Source: Physella acuta (taxonomy: Eukaryota > Mollusca > Gastropoda > Physidae). Taken from it: a DNA stretch of 64,000 nt. The notes under the pieces were generated by a model. That model was given only the letters and a program-made list of their open reading frames with translations. It did no database searches and was not told the DNA's origin. The stretch covers positions 1 to 64,000 of the forward strand of contig NW_026731817.1 of assembly GCF_028476545.1 (NCBI RefSeq), read 5' to 3'. Below, piece after piece: positions 1 to 12,302 of this stretch. Position 1 is the first letter of the stretch. Each line of letters begins with the position of its first letter. The position numbers were made by a program, and so were the translations under genes.

Positions 1-1530
1 TGCTATGGGCCAGTGTTAAGGTGCAATGGGCCAGTGTTGAGGTGCTATGGGCCCAGTGTTAAGGTGCAATGGGCCAGTGTTGAGGTGCTATGGGCCCAGT
101 GTTTAAGGTGCAATGGGCCAGTGTTTGAGGTGCTATGGGCCCAGTGTTAAGGTGCAATCGGCCAGTGTTGAGGTGCTATGGGCCAAGTGTTGAGGTGCTA
201 AGGGCCAAGTGTTGAGGTGCTAAGGGCCAAGTGTTGAGGTGCTAAGGGCCAGGTGTTGAGGTGCTATGGACCCAGTGTTGAGGTGTTACGGGCCCAGTGT
301 TAAGATGCTATGGGCCCAGTGTTAAGGTGCTATGGGCCCAGTGTTAAGGTGCTATGGCCCCAGTGTTAAGGTGCTATGGACCCAGTGTTAAGGTCCTATG
401 GACCCAGTGTTAAGGTGCTATGGGCCCAGTGTTGAGGTGCTATGGGCCCAGTGTTGAGGTGCTATGGGCCCAGTGTTGAGATGCTATGGGCCCAGTGTTG
501 AGGTGCTATGGGCCCAGTGTTGAGGTGCTATGGGCCCAGTGTTGAGGTGCTATGGGCCCAGTGTTGAGATGCTATGGGCCCAGTGTTGAGGGTGCTATGG
601 GCCCAGTGTTGAGGTGCAATCGGCCCAGTGTTAAGGTGCAATCGGCGCAGTGTTGAGGTGCTATGGGCCCAGTGTTGAGGTGCTATGGGCCCCAGTGTGA
701 GATGCTATGGGCCCAGTGTTGAGGTGCTATGGGCCCAGTGTTGAGGTGCTATGGGCCCCAGTGTTGAGGTGCTATGGCCCAGTGTTGAGATGCTATGGGC
801 CCAGTGTTGAGGTGCTATGGGCCCAGTGTTGAGTGCTATGGGCCCAGTGTTGAGGTGCAATCGGCCAGTGTTAAGGTGCAATCGGCGCAGTGTTGAGGTG
901 CTACGGGCCAGTGTTAAGGTGCAATGGGCCAGTGTTGAGGTGCTATGGGCCCAGTGTTAAGGTGCAATGGGCCAGTGTTGAGGTGCTATGGGCCAGTGTT
1001 AAGGTGCAATGGGCCAGTGTTGAGGTGCTATGGCCAGTGTTAAGGTGCAATGGGCCAGTGTTGAGTGCTATGGGCCCAGTGTTAAGGTGCAATGGGCCAG
1101 TGTTGAGGTGCTATGGGCCCAGTGTTAAGGTGCAATGGGCCAGTGTTGAGGTGCTATGGGCCCAGTGTTAGGTGCAATCGGCCAGTGTTGAGGTGCTATG
1201 GGCCAAGTGTTGAGGTGCTAAGGGCCAAGTGTTGAGGTGCTAAGGGCCAAGTGTTGAAGGTGCTAAGGGCCAAGTGTTGAGGTGCTAAGGGCCAGGTGTT
1301 GAGGTGCTATGGACCCAGTGTTGAGGTTGTTATGGGTCCCAGTGTTAAGATGCTATGGGCCCAGTGTTAAGGTGCTATGGGCCCAGTGTTAAGGTGCTAT
1401 GGCCCCAGTGTTAAGGTGCTATGGACCCAGTGTTAAGGTCCTATGGACCCAGTGTTAAGGTGCTATGGGCCCAGTGTTGAGGTGCTATGGGCCCAGTGTT
1501 GACGTACAATCGGCCCAGTGTTAAGGTGCA
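1..1530. repeat. 22-bp minisatellite with higher-order structure
   Basis: About 70 tandem units of 21-22 bp with core GGTGCTATGGGCCC followed by AGTGTTGA or AGTGTTAA. In places two unit types alternate (GGTGCTATGGGCCC and GGTGCAATGGGCC), giving a 43-bp dimer. The variant order seen at about 120-470 recurs at about 1140-1500, shifted 1020 bp at its left end and 1045 bp at its right end because the second copy has one extra unit. A second internal recurrence (GGTGCAATCGGCGCAG at about 634 and 874) has a 240-bp offset. The array is cut by the left window edge. Confidence 0.95.
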
Positions 1531-1707
1531 TTAGAACCCAAACACAAAGTGTGCTCAAACCCCGGGAGTTCTGGCCGCTTAGAACAGAGTTTCAGGAACC
1601 AGAAGTAGAGACGTGCTTTCTGTTATCCGGGATTCCGGTTGTGGGGAATTATGGGCCTAGCATAAAGGTCTCGGGCGTTTCTATTTATAACACACCTATT
1701 TAATGTT

Positions 1708-1862
1708 TCGTCATAAAGTAAATATGACAGGATGATACGTGACGTCATTTAAGTTAATATGTCACGACGATTACATCATAAGGTAACTGTGACACGATGA
1801 CGTGTTACGTCATAAGGTAAATATGACACGATAACACGTTACGTCATTAGGTAAATATGACA
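1708..1862. repeat. Short array of about 34-bp imperfect repeats
   Basis: Four to five diverged units, each with a CGTCAT-AAGGTAAATATGACACGAT-like core. A TGACGTCA palindrome (CRE-like) lies near 1740. No gene is visible here. Confidence 0.75.
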
Positions 1863-2079
1863 TCGTCTGGTCTCTACTCTAACAAAGATGACAGAACATT
1901 TCTTCCAATCATTGATCGGAGTTGGCTTGATTTGCAAAACAAAGGGCAATAACCCATCATAGTTGTTTCCCCTGAACGTTTTCAAATGTGCACATTCTGA
2001 CCGCGCGCTCCACAAGCACGAGATTCCGCCTCGCGCGTTTCTCTTAAGCTCATTAGAACGCTCTGTAAAAGGTATCCCC

Positions 2080-2290
2080 TGTCCTTCCACATCCCGACCC
2101 CTCTCCTTCCACATCCCGACCCCTCTTCTTCCACATCCCTAGACCCCCGTGTTCCACATCCCCGACCCCTGTCCATCCAATTCCCTAGACCCCTGTCCTT
2201 CCACATCCCGACCCCTTTGTCCCACATCCGTAGACCCCTGTGTCCCACATCACACCGACCCCCCCCCCCCCCTATTCTCCATTCTTCGAC
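2080..2290. repeat. About 23-bp GACCCCTGTCCTTCCACATCC minisatellite
   Basis: Eight to nine imperfect units built on GACCCCTGTCC and TTCCACATCCC, ending in a C-rich run. Minus-strand open frames across it are low-complexity by-products. Confidence 0.85.
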
Positions 2291-4934
2291 TCCTGTCCTT
2301 TAAGATTTTTTAAAAGGCAAAAAAAAAATGGCTTCATTGAAAGGGAAATAAATGAAATGAAAGGGAAATAAACATGCCCTGCCATGTTTGATGGGAGACA
2401 ATCGGGGTAAAATAAAATCTTTAATAACAATAATAGAAGAACAAAATAAATTCATTGCAATGCCTCTGATGGCGTGAAGACACACAAGGAATTAAAAAAC
2501 GTTTCTGCTAAATTTCTGATGATAATCTGATAAAGTTACTCCTAATGCCACACGAATTTGGGACGATGAACGGTTAAATGAGCTATTTGCAATCAAGTTA
2601 CCACCCTTTAAATTACTCAGTCTTACCCCAGGCAATGCGGTTTTCACTTTTTTGTTTCGTGTCACTGAAATTAATTCCTCAAAATAAATACAATTTTATT
2701 AAAAAAAATAGATTTAAAGGCAAAATCAACTCCAACATAATTTGTATACGATTGTTTTCTACATGAATAAATATGTCTAGTCGACTACATTTCGTATACT
2801 GAGTTAAAATATATTTTTAATAAACTTCTCGTTTCATATAATGTTATGAACAATTTATCTGGCCAACCCTCCGTTTTCTAATACCTGTATATACACATAC
2901 AATCGTTTAAGTTTATATTATAGATAGACCTACATGTTAACATACATCACAGAACGAAACAGACTACAAATATACAGATATATATATATATATACCGACA
3001 TACATCTCTACATACATCCCCTCATACAAACCCATACACATACCTTCATTCATACCGCATACACATACACACACACACATAGAGACACACAAACAATTAC
3101 CCCTGGTCCCACAAAACTCCCAGACGCCCATCAAGCGACCTTGACCTACCCCGACCGGAAGTCAACTTCATAAACCAGGCAGGAATCCTCACCGCTGACT
3201 TAAGGACAGTTAACCACTTGTTCATCGGCTTACAAAAGCCATGCGGGCTTCTTCCCACCGGCCCGACCCCCCCCCCTCCCCCACCCCCCTACACCCTCCC
3301 GGGCCCTAGATGCGCAGACACGCCCCTGTGGGACGACAGTCGTGATTTTTTTTTACAGGCGTTCGTACGCCCCGCCCTGGACCTCTGGATCTTAATTATT
3401 GTTTTATAGATCAGACGGGGGTGGGGGGAGGGGGGAGGCGCCGTGCGTAAGGCGACTGGCTGGAATTCAATTATCTTCATTAATCCAACATTCGCTTTTT
3501 GCACTCGACAAAGTGTGGTCGGAATATTGTATTGACGCTCAATAGACGAGCGTTGTATTGGAAATTTGTCTTAACATTTTTTATAGATTTTTTTTTTTTT
3601 ATTTATTTTTTTTTTTTTTAATTTTCTTCTTTTATGACAACTAATGAAGGTTAACAAAAAGTAGGGGGGGGGGGAGTTATAAATGGGTGATTTTTCAAGA
3701 TAATTTATTTGTATTAGGTAATACATTAGTTTAGTTTTGCCTTGTAGGCCCATATTTCCATTAGTTGTAGACGTATAAATAAATGAATTGTTATTAAAGT
3801 TTTAGAAGCTTGTAGCTTTATTTAATTTAGGGTGGTTGAAAACTTCAACCAAAAATCTTTATAGAAAAGCATCTTGAAAAATGTGTTTTAAAATAAGTTA
3901 TTTCTTTTTATTCAATATAGTAAGTACGAAGAGGTTTTCCAATCCAATTGAGGTATTTAAATTCTGTTAGGTCAATGCAGCTATTTTTATGTTCTATTTT
4001 TACGAGTGTTGTGTGACTTTTTTCGGCGAACTTTCGAACCTTTTTACCAGATGGTTTTTTTTTTTATTTTAACCTTTTTTTAATGTTTTTCTTACGGTGA
4101 GGTCATTAAATAGCTTGTTTTCTGTATAATATGTTTAAGCATGTTGTATAAGAGATGTTATTTTGACGTTTTAACCACACACAAGAGAATTAGCTTATCC
4201 ACAAAGTTTTTAGTCAATGTTTGGTCCACCTCATTTAATCGCGCTTTAATTCAACATCTTTGGAATATTATTTGACAATATCAAAACTAACATCATCAAC
4301 CTATTTTACACTCTCAAAATCACTGACAACATTAAATAAACATCTTAAATATTTTACACTATCAGCATCACCGGCAACATCAAAATCAACATCATTAACA
4401 TATTTTACTATCTTCACTATCAATATCACCGAGAATATCACTAAGAATGACCTAGTTTTTCATCTGGGTACCGAAAAGCCAATTACCTAAATTAACATTA
4501 TTAAAATCCCCCCCCCCCCAACCATTCTATTTTACCATACAAGTTGGCGTGGGTGGTCGCCCCTGGGCCACGGGGAAAAACTTTTCTCAGGGGTCAAGGG
4601 TGTAGCTGACTAAATGTGACCTCCACAGTTCTAGAAGCTTCCAATAGTCATGGCCTCGATTGTGGGTCAGATTTTTTTTTAATTTGTTTTTTTTGTATTA
4701 AAAATTCGATTTTTTTACCCCCGCCCCCCTCAATCCTTCACTGTCACTCTTCAACGCCCCCCCCCCCCCCCCCCCACCCCCAACAGCGTCCTATTGCCCC
4801 TCAAAGCCCCACTTTCCTTGCACGTTTTTGATGTACTCATCTTTTAATGACCATTTTATTATATAAATGTACGGCTAAGCCAGAAAATAGCTCAGAGTTG
4901 TAAATTGCAGTAGTATCGTCTCCAGTTGAGAACG
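2291..4934. other. AT-rich non-coding stretch
   Basis: No gene is supported. It contains a short TA tract (about 2977-2992), a CATACA/CACA-rich stretch (about 3000-3095), several pure C or G runs (about 3269-3290, 3664-3673, 4508-4518, 4757-4777) and AT-rich sequence. Short open frames lack domain signal and splice context. Confidence 0.6.
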
Positions 4935-5160
4935 TGTTTTGTTAGTTGGTTGTGTTTAGTGGTTGGTTGGTTGGTTGTGTTTAGTGGTTGGTTGGTTGGT
5001 TGTGTTTAGTGTTTGGTTGGTTGGTTGTGTTAAGAGGTTGGTTGTCTAAAAAGGTTGGTTGGTTGTCTAATGTGGTTGGTTGGTTGTCTAAGAAGGTTGT
5101 TTGGTTAGTCGTGTTAAGTGGTTGGTTGGTTGGTTGATTGGTTGTGTTTAGTGGTTGTTA
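4935..5160. repeat. TTGG-rich array, about 25-bp units
   Basis: The left part has units made of TTGTGTTTAGTGG plus three TTGG blocks. Units degenerate rightward into the neighbouring 21-bp array, which shares the GGTTGG motif, so the two arrays may have a common origin. Confidence 0.75.
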
Positions 5161-5212
5161 AGTTGTGGGGGTTGATTGTTGTCAGAGGTTAGCTGTATGG
5201 TTGTCTAGAGTG

Positions 5213-5752
5213 GTTGTTTGGTTGGTTGGTTAGCTGTCTTAAGTGGTTGGTTGGCTGTCTTAAGTAGTTGGTTAGCTGTCTCAATAGGTTGGTTAGCTGT
5301 CTTAATAGGTTGGTTAGCTGTGTTAAGTGGTTGGTTAGCTGTCTTAATAGGTTGGTTAGCTGTGTTAAGTGGTTGGTTAGCTGTCTTAAGTGGTTGGTTA
5401 GCTGTCTTAATAGGTTGGTTAGCTGTGTTAAGTGGTTGGTTAGCTGTCTTAAGTGGTTGGTTAGCTGTCTTAATAGGTTGGTTAGCTGTCTTAAGTGGTT
5501 GGTTGGCTGTCTTAAGTGTTGGTTAGCTGTCTTAAGTGGTTGGTTAGCTGTCTTAAGTGGTTAGTTAGCTGTCTTAATTGGTTTGTTAGCTGTCTTAAGT
5601 GGTTGGTTAGCTGTCTTAAGTGGTTAGTTGGCTGTCTTAATTGGTGTGTTAGCTGTCTTAAGTGGTTGGTTAGCTGTCTTAAGTGGTTGGTTGGCTGTCT
5701 TAAGTGGTTGGTTGGCTGTCTTAAGTATTTAGTTGGCTGTCTTAAGTGGTTT
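5213..5752. repeat. 21-bp minisatellite with 3-unit higher order
   Basis: About 25 units with core TTAGCTGTCTTAAGTGG. Between about 5285 and 5480 three variants (CTTAATAGG, GTTAAGTGG, CTTAAGTGG) follow one another in order, making a 63-bp higher-order period. Because 21 is a multiple of three, several frames stay open and give peptide-like repeats (GWLAVLS, LVSCLKW). These are not treated as genes. Confidence 0.92.
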
Positions 5753-6640
5753 TTCCCACTAGCGTGTTTCTACACTACACATTTGTTAGACCAGACAACA
5801 AGGAAGCAACAGCATGTTTCGTTTCTAAATTATCCGTAATTTACCGACAATTACCGCACATTAGTCGGGAACTTTTTTACCGAAAATTACCGCAAATTGT
5901 AAAAAAAGGGATGTTTTTCTTCAAATTACCGTGCATTATCTGAAAACAGTGCTAGTTCCCTGTTTAAATAAGTATAATTACGTGTTTAGCTCCCCCACCC
6001 ACTGCTTTACTCCACCCTTAACGGAACCCACACCCCACCTCCAGCCTAGTTTAATTTTAACACATCAAGATCACCCTATTTTCGTCTTATTTTTGTCCTT
6101 TACAGAACACTCACATGACCTTAACTAGAACAATCATAACCCTTCCCTGCCTAAAGCCAGACCCTAACTAGTTTTAACTCTCTCATCGCCGAAAATAGCC
6201 TCTTACTTTAACCCTAACGTCACTACATTAACCCTAGCCTCCCCAGAACTAGCTCCCGTCTTGTTTTAACCCTTGCTAGTCCGCTCGTCCCTTGAAGCAA
6301 GTGAAGGAAAATAAAATCGATCGCGCACTTTCTCGCTCGAACCCTCTGACGGCACCATCCTGTCGTCTGTCACTTCCTGCTGCCATCTGTCACTTGCTCC
6401 TGTCAGTTGTCACTTCCTTTTGACGCGTGTCACTTCCACTTTTCGTCAGCCATTCTTCCTCCCATTTTGCAACCTCCGTCTATCTATCACTCCTTCTATT
6501 TTATACCCCCCCCCACACACACACACACTTCTTCAATCTGTCATTTTAGTCGTCTGTCACATACTGCCATCTGTCACTTGCTTGTATCAATGTCACTTAT
6601 TTTTAAAGCTTGTCACTCCCTAATCCCATGCACTCCCTCA
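5753..6640. other. Non-coding spacer with TGTCACTT motifs
   Basis: No gene is supported. ATTACCG motifs recur around 5830-5940, CCCTAA-like motifs are scattered at 6120-6260, and TGTCACTT or TGTCAC recurs at 6360-6650, leading into the 39-bp array. Confidence 0.55.
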
Positions 6641-6644
6641 TTCT

Positions 6645-6893
6645 CCCTCCTGTCACTCCTCCCTCTATTTATCCCTCCCTTCTTCCGTCTGTCACTCCTC
6701 CCTCTATGTATCCCTCCCTTCTTCCGTCTGTCACTTCTCCCTCTATTTATCCCTCCCTTCTTCCGTCTGTCACTTCTCCCTCTATTTATCCCTCCCTTCT
6801 TCCGTCTGTCACTTCTCCCTCTATTTATCCCTCCCTTCTTCCGTCTGTCACTCCTCCCTCTATTTATCCCTCCCTTCTTCCGTCTGTCATTCT
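6645..6893. repeat. 39-bp minisatellite, six units
   Basis: Six nearly identical units containing CTATTTATCCCTCCC and CTTCCGTCTGTCACT. The period is 13 codons, so frames on both strands remain open (199 codons plus, 128 codons minus). Strict periodicity and pyrimidine bias argue against coding. Confidence 0.92.
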
Positions 6894-8160
6894 CCCTTCC
6901 GTTTCCAACTTCCTCTAATCCGTCACTCCTCCGTCGTCCCATCACCCCCCCCCCCCACCCCCTCATCCCCGCCAAGATTCCAACTTCTCTGACCGACACG
7001 ACCTAGACGGACGTCCGTCGTCTGTCATACAACCAGTAGGTAACGGTGTTGCGACAGACTGCTCCCCCCCCCACCCTCTCTCAAGCCCGTCCCCCCTACT
7101 CTAACCCTTCCAGCCAGATTTTTCCTGCCTAAAATAGAATTTTTGTTCCCTCCCCTTGTCCATACGATAGCAGCCAAAGGGAGAGAATTCGATCTCTTCA
7201 ATTTATTTTTATACTTCATCCATTATACTTTTTAAAAATTAACATTATTATTGTAAAACAAAAATATCTATTACGTTGTTTTAACGATTGCGAAATTATT
7301 TATTTTCTTTTCTTTTTACTTCTTTTTTCCGTTTCTTTTTTGATTATTTCTTTTTAAAGAAATTTTAAAAACATTGTGTTACTCATATTTTTTAAACATA
7401 TGTAATGCGTAAAGGTTTGTAGGCGACATTGTGCATGGGTCGAAAATTTTGAAATGTATTGTTATTTAATTGGCGTTTACACTTATGGGTAGATTGAATT
7501 GTTCATGCAAGAACTGCCCTTGAATATACACTTGACGGATATGATGAGACACAATAATTTGCTGGGGGGGGGGGGGGGGGGGTCAGTGAAAGCCGGGGAC
7601 TAGAGCTTCAGGAGCGGAGCCAAATAAGTTTGCATGGTAGAGACGGCATTGTGATGAACGAACCCTAGCTACAGCCCAACTCCTCTTCATACACCCCATT
7701 TACACGCCCCTGATATCCCCCCCCCCCCCCACACACACACACACACTCACACACATTAAGCCCACGCCTTTGGGATACCCACCCCCACCCCACGCATCAG
7801 CCCCACGCCCTTATCGCCCGCCCTTCTTACCATCTGAGACAGATGTACTTAATATGCAAATTTATTCACAACTGTTGTTACAAGTTTTGGTGAACGTTCC
7901 CTCCTCCCCACTCTCCCATTATTTCATTCCCGTCCCCTCTCTCTGAGGAAACAGTTGGTGGTGATCTATCGTGTGATGTTTTTATCATACATCAAAATTT
8001 ACGAGAGCCCACCCCTCATAACATCCTCCCCAAAACACTCCCACCCTACAATACCCCCCCCCCCCTATAAACATGGTGTTTAGAAGTTACATCTCTTTAC
8101 CCGCCATGTTCTGTTGATGACTCTAACATTTGACGTACAACATCCCCGACCCACCTTCCC
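6894..8160. other. Non-coding spacer with homopolymer runs
   Basis: Nothing gene-like. It contains C runs (about 6946-6956, 7062-7070, 7718-7731, 8047-8062), a G run (7565-7582) and a CA tract (7731-7755). The region 7200-7560 is AT-rich. Confidence 0.55.
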
Positions 8161-8162
8161 TA

Positions 8163-8655
8163 TCAAACCCCTGACCCACCTCCCAGACCCACCACCATGA
8201 CCCACCTCCATGACCCACCTCCATGACCCACCTCCATGACCCACCACCATGACCCACCTCCATGACCCACCTCCCAGACCCACCTCCCAGACCCACCTCC
8301 CAGACCCACCTCCATGACCCACCTCCATGACCCACCTCCATGACCCACCTCCATGACCCACCTCCATGACCCACCTCCATGACCCACCTCCATGACCCAC
8401 CTCCATGACCCACCTCCATGACCCACCTCCATGACCCACCTCCATGACCCACCTCCATGACCCACCTCCATGACCCACCTCCATGACCCACCTCCATGAC
8501 CCACCTCCATGACCCACCTCCATGACCCACCTTCATGACCCACCTCCATGACTCACCTCCATGACCCACCTCCATGACCCACCTCCATGACCCGCCTCCA
8601 TGACCCACCTCCATGACCCACCTCCATGACCCACCTCCATGACCCACCTTCATGA
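8163..8655. repeat. 15-bp CCACCTCCATGACCC minisatellite
   Basis: About 33 almost identical 15-bp units. The left end carries variants CCTCCCAGACCCA and CCACCACCATGACC. The minus strand reads as (MEVGHGGGSWRWV)-type repeats in all frames because the unit is five codons long. No start, promoter or end context suggests a gene. Confidence 0.95.
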
Positions 8656-8711
8656 CTACTTCACTGTGGAATTTCAGATGCTGTTGGTTCGTTTTTATGG
8701 CTAACCTTTGG

Positions 8712-9765
8712 TAGAAAACTTACCATAGCAAGCTTACCATCGTAGGATTACCATCTCATGCTTACCATCGTAAGCCTACTATCTCAGGCTTACCATCTCA
8801 TGCTTACCATATCATGGTTACCATCTAAAGGTTACCATCTCATGCTTACTATCTGAAGCTTACCATCATAGACTTACCATTCCAGGCTTACCATCGTAGG
8901 CAGGCTTACCATCTCTGGCTTACCATCGTATTTTACCATCTCACCATCTGAGGCTTACCATCTCAGGCTTACCATCTCAGACTTACCATCGTAGGCTTAC
9001 CATCTCAGACTTACCATCGTAGGCTTACCATCTCTGGCTTACCATCGTAGGCTTACCATCTCAGACTTACCATTGTAGACTTACCATCTCTGGCTTACCA
9101 TCGTAGGCTTACCATCTCTGGCTTACCATCGTAGGCTTACCATCTCAGGCTTACCATCGTATTTTACAATCTCACCATCTCAGGCTTGCCATCATAGACT
9201 TGCCATTCCAGGCTTACCATCGTAGGCTTTCCATCTCAGGCTTACCATCTCAGGCTTACCATCTCAGGCTTACCATCTCAGGCTTACCATCTCAGGCTTA
9301 CCATCTCAGGCTTACCATCTCAGGCTTACCATCTCAGGCTTACAATCTCAGGCTTACCATCTCAGGCTTACCATCTCAGGCTTACCATCTCTGGCTTACC
9401 ATCGTAGGCTTACCATCTCTGGCTTACCATCTCAGGCTTACCATCTCAGGCTTACCATCTCGGGCTTACCATCTCAGGCTTACCATCTCTGACTTACCAT
9501 CGTAGGCTTACCAACTCTGGCTTACCATCGTAGGCTTACCATCTCAGGCTTACCATCTCAGGCTTACCATCTCAGGCTTACCATCTCAGGCTTACCATCT
9601 CAGGCTTACCATCTCAGGCTTACCATCTCAGGCTTACCATCTCAGGCTTACCATCTCAGACTTACCATCATAGACTTACCATCTCAGGCTTACCATCTCA
9701 GACTTACCATCTCAGGCTTACCATCTCAGGCTTACCTTCTCAGGCTTACCATCGTAGGCTTTCCA
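8712..9765. repeat. 14-bp GGCTTACCATCTCA minisatellite
   Basis: About 75 tandem units. The left third mixes variants (GGCTTACCATCGTA, GACTTACCATCATA); the right two-thirds is more homogeneous. A block including ATTTTACxATCTCACCATCT appears near 8930 and again near 9160, so a segment of roughly 230 bp was duplicated within the array. Confidence 0.93.
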
Positions 9766-10468
9766 AGATTTCAAAAGTAGTTTAGCACACTACTGGCTTC
9801 AAATTTTGGGGTCTTCAAATGCACGACCCTTTTCACTCATGTCGGGTACTTATTTAGGCTGAATAAACTATTGAGCTTATTCAACCAACCCGCTTGTCAT
9901 GGTGTAATGTCTGTCATATTTTTGTCATTTTGTCATAGACTCGTCATATTCTTGTCATTTTCTCATAGGTTCGTCTTTTTTTCTACATTTTTGTAATGAA
10001 ATTTTAGAGTTGAAATTTGTAAAAATAAAAAACATTGCAGAACCCTATCCCCCCTCCTTCCCAACCCTACCCCACCCCGTAACCAAGTCAGACGGCGATT
10101 TGATGTGTGACGAATGGACGCGCGCCCTCGAGATTTCATCCAATCATAACACGCCGTCTGCCTCGAGCCTGGAGAGTCAACCAATCAGAAATTGTAAATA
10201 TTACAGTCATTAACTTCTCGACTCGGGCAGCGTCACTGGGAGTCACTGACTCTGGTTGACTCTGCGTCTCAGTCCTGACGCCCTTATGGGATGGGATTTG
10301 TTTTGTTTGTTCTGGCTTTAGGGGATTGAGCAAACAAATTTGGTTAAGTTAAACCAGGCGACTAACTTAACGACATTTTAGTCAAGATAAATCGATAACA
10401 GACAGCACATTTTACGACAACCTCGTCAGCAACGGTACGACATCCTCCAAATTATAAAGGGACCAGTC
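9766..10468. other. Unique spacer between satellites
   Basis: A non-repetitive island between two large arrays. GTCATATTTTTGTCATTTTGTCAT-type motifs occur at about 9895-9985. GC content rises between 10080 and 10290. No convincing exon was found; the 67-codon and 73-codon frames lack family signal. Confidence 0.5.
10140..10185. promoter_or_regulatory. Paired CCAAT boxes, possible promoter
   Basis: Two CCAAT motifs on the plus strand at 10140-10144 (ATCCAATCATAA) and 10181-10185 (AACCAATCAGAAA), 41 bp apart, in a locally GC-richer island. This spacing and the flanking A-T bases fit NF-Y sites in general, but no transcript or exon can be tied to them. Tentative. Confidence 0.25.
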
Positions 10469-10469
10469 T

Positions 10470-11668
10470 TGAAATTTGACCATATCCCAACATTTGACCA
10501 TATCCCAACATTTGACCATATCCCAACATTTGACCATATCCTAACATTTAACCATATCCCAACATTTGACCATATACCAACATTTGACCATATCCCAACA
10601 TTTGACCATATCCCAATATTTGACCATATCCCAACATTTGACCATATCCCATTTGACCATATCCCACCATTTGACCATATCCCAACATTTGACCATATCC
10701 CAACATTTGACCATATCCCAACATTTGACCATATCCTAACATTTAACCATATCCCAACATTTGACCATATCCCAACATTTGACCATATCCCAACATTTGA
10801 CCATATCCCAATATTTGACCATATCCCAAGATTTTGCCATATCCCAACATTTGACCATATCCCAACATTTGACCATATCCCAACATTTGACCATTTCCCA
10901 ACATTTGACCATATCCCAACATTTGACCATATCCCATTTGACCATATCCCAACATTTGACCATATCCGAACATTTGACCATATCCCAACATTTGACCATA
11001 TCCCAACATTTGACCATATCCCAACATTTGACCGTATCCCAAAATTTGACCATATCCAACAAGATTTTGCCATATCCCAACATTTGACCATATCCCAACA
11101 TTTGACCATATCCCAACATTTGACCATATCCCAACATTTGACCATATCCCAACATTTGACCATATCCCAACATTTGACCATATCCCAACATTTGACCATA
11201 TCCCAACATTTGACCATATCCCAACATTTGACCATATCCCAACATTTGACCATATCCCAACATTTGACCATATCCCATCATTTGACCATATCCCAACATT
11301 TGACCATATCCCAACATTTGACCATATCCCAACATTTGACCATATCCCAACATTTTACCATATCCCAACATTTTACCACATTCCAACATTTGACCATATT
11401 CCAACATTTAACCATATCCCAACATTTGACCATATCCCAACATTTGACCATATCCCAACATTTGACCATATCCCAAAATTTGACCATATCCCAACATTTG
11501 ACCATATCCAATCATTTGACCATATCCCAACATTTGACCATATCCCAACATTTGACCATATCCCATCATTTGACCATATCCCAACATTTGACCATATCCC
11601 AGCATTTGACCATATCCCAACATTTGACCATATCCCAACATTTGACCATATCCCAACATTTGACCATA
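10470..11668. repeat. 18-bp CATTTGACCATATCCCAA minisatellite
   Basis: About 66 units. Marker variants recur at regular distances: CCTAACATTTAACCAT near 10540 and 10737, a short CCCATTTGACC unit near 10646 and 10934, AAGATTTTGCCATATCC near 10829 and 11060. This shows segmental amplification of blocks of about 200-290 bp. The period is six codons, so a 412-codon frame stays open (HIPTFD repeats); it is rejected as a gene. Confidence 0.95.
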
Positions 11669-11711
11669 GTCCGTATCCCCCCAGCAGCAGAGTCGATCCC
11701 GTACTGAATTA

Positions 11712-11880
11712 GCTTCCATAGCCTTTGTCCAACCAAGAACAAACTACAAGGCAGCAGTTGTTTTATTTTGGAGTTGTCTCCCCTAGACGAACTGCTGTCC
11801 CCAGCCATCGAGCCTCAACTGCCCGGGGTTGGAACTCGGGACTTTTCGGTTCAGCAGCCATAAGCTTTACCGAGCCGACA
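11712..11880 (-). mobile_element. tRNA-derived SINE, copy 1
   Basis: Matches 63189-63365 over its whole length, from GCTTCCATAGCC to GCTTTACCGA. Read on the minus strand, the head resembles a tRNA with box A-like GGTAAAGCTTATGG and box B-like GAGTTCCAACCCC, followed by a tRNA-unrelated body ending in GGACAAAGGCTATGGAAGC. This is the structure of a Pol III SINE. Divergence between the two copies is moderate, so neither insertion is recent. Confidence 0.75.
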
Positions 11881-12300
11881 AAGCCGAAACTCTGGTTAAA
11901 TAAACATTTAACTCCGAGATTAAGCTCCGTCACTGTCCATTTTTGGGTACACATTCCGAGCAGGGACAGAATCCAATCATTTCATGTCACCCAACCCCCA
12001 ACATCACTTTACCCTGGGAGTTTTGCCCTTAGATTTACTCCCAGTTCTCTCCCCTTTCAACTACACTCTACCCTCCCCGCCCCACCCCCGGGGCTGATAG
12101 ACCGAGGGTGTGTACCAGTTCAGTGCTGCACTATATCTATCTAGTTTAGACGCGAGCACACTGTGGCTTCTGTTGCGCTCGGGTAAACACCTTGTCATTC
12201 ACTGCTGGAATTTCGAGGTCAACTTTTTGCCTAGGTTTTCCTTTCATCAAAGCATTGGTCGCTAAAATATGTCATCGATTTCACGCGTAACCAATGCATA
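11881..12300. other. Unique spacer, no gene seen
   Basis: Mixed-composition sequence between the SINE and the next satellite. No exon, RNA gene or element end was recognised. Confidence 0.5.
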
Positions 12301-12302
12301 TG

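Noticed and set aside
1-1530. CRISPR-like array
   Set aside because: Units are contiguous with no unique spacers and the setting is a eukaryotic genome; this is a minisatellite.
6407-7006. 199-codon plus-strand and 128-codon minus-strand frames
   Set aside because: The 39-bp array gives overlapping open frames on both strands; the flanks are low-complexity C/T sequence.
8080-8653. Glycine/tryptophan-rich repeat frames on the minus strand
   Set aside because: The 15-bp array is open in all three frames with the same repeat peptide, as expected of a satellite.
10469-11707. 412-codon open frame of HIPTFD/LTISQH repeats and its antisense partners
   Set aside because: The 18-bp minisatellite is a multiple of three and lacks stop codons in several frames on both strands. 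No domain and no gene context.
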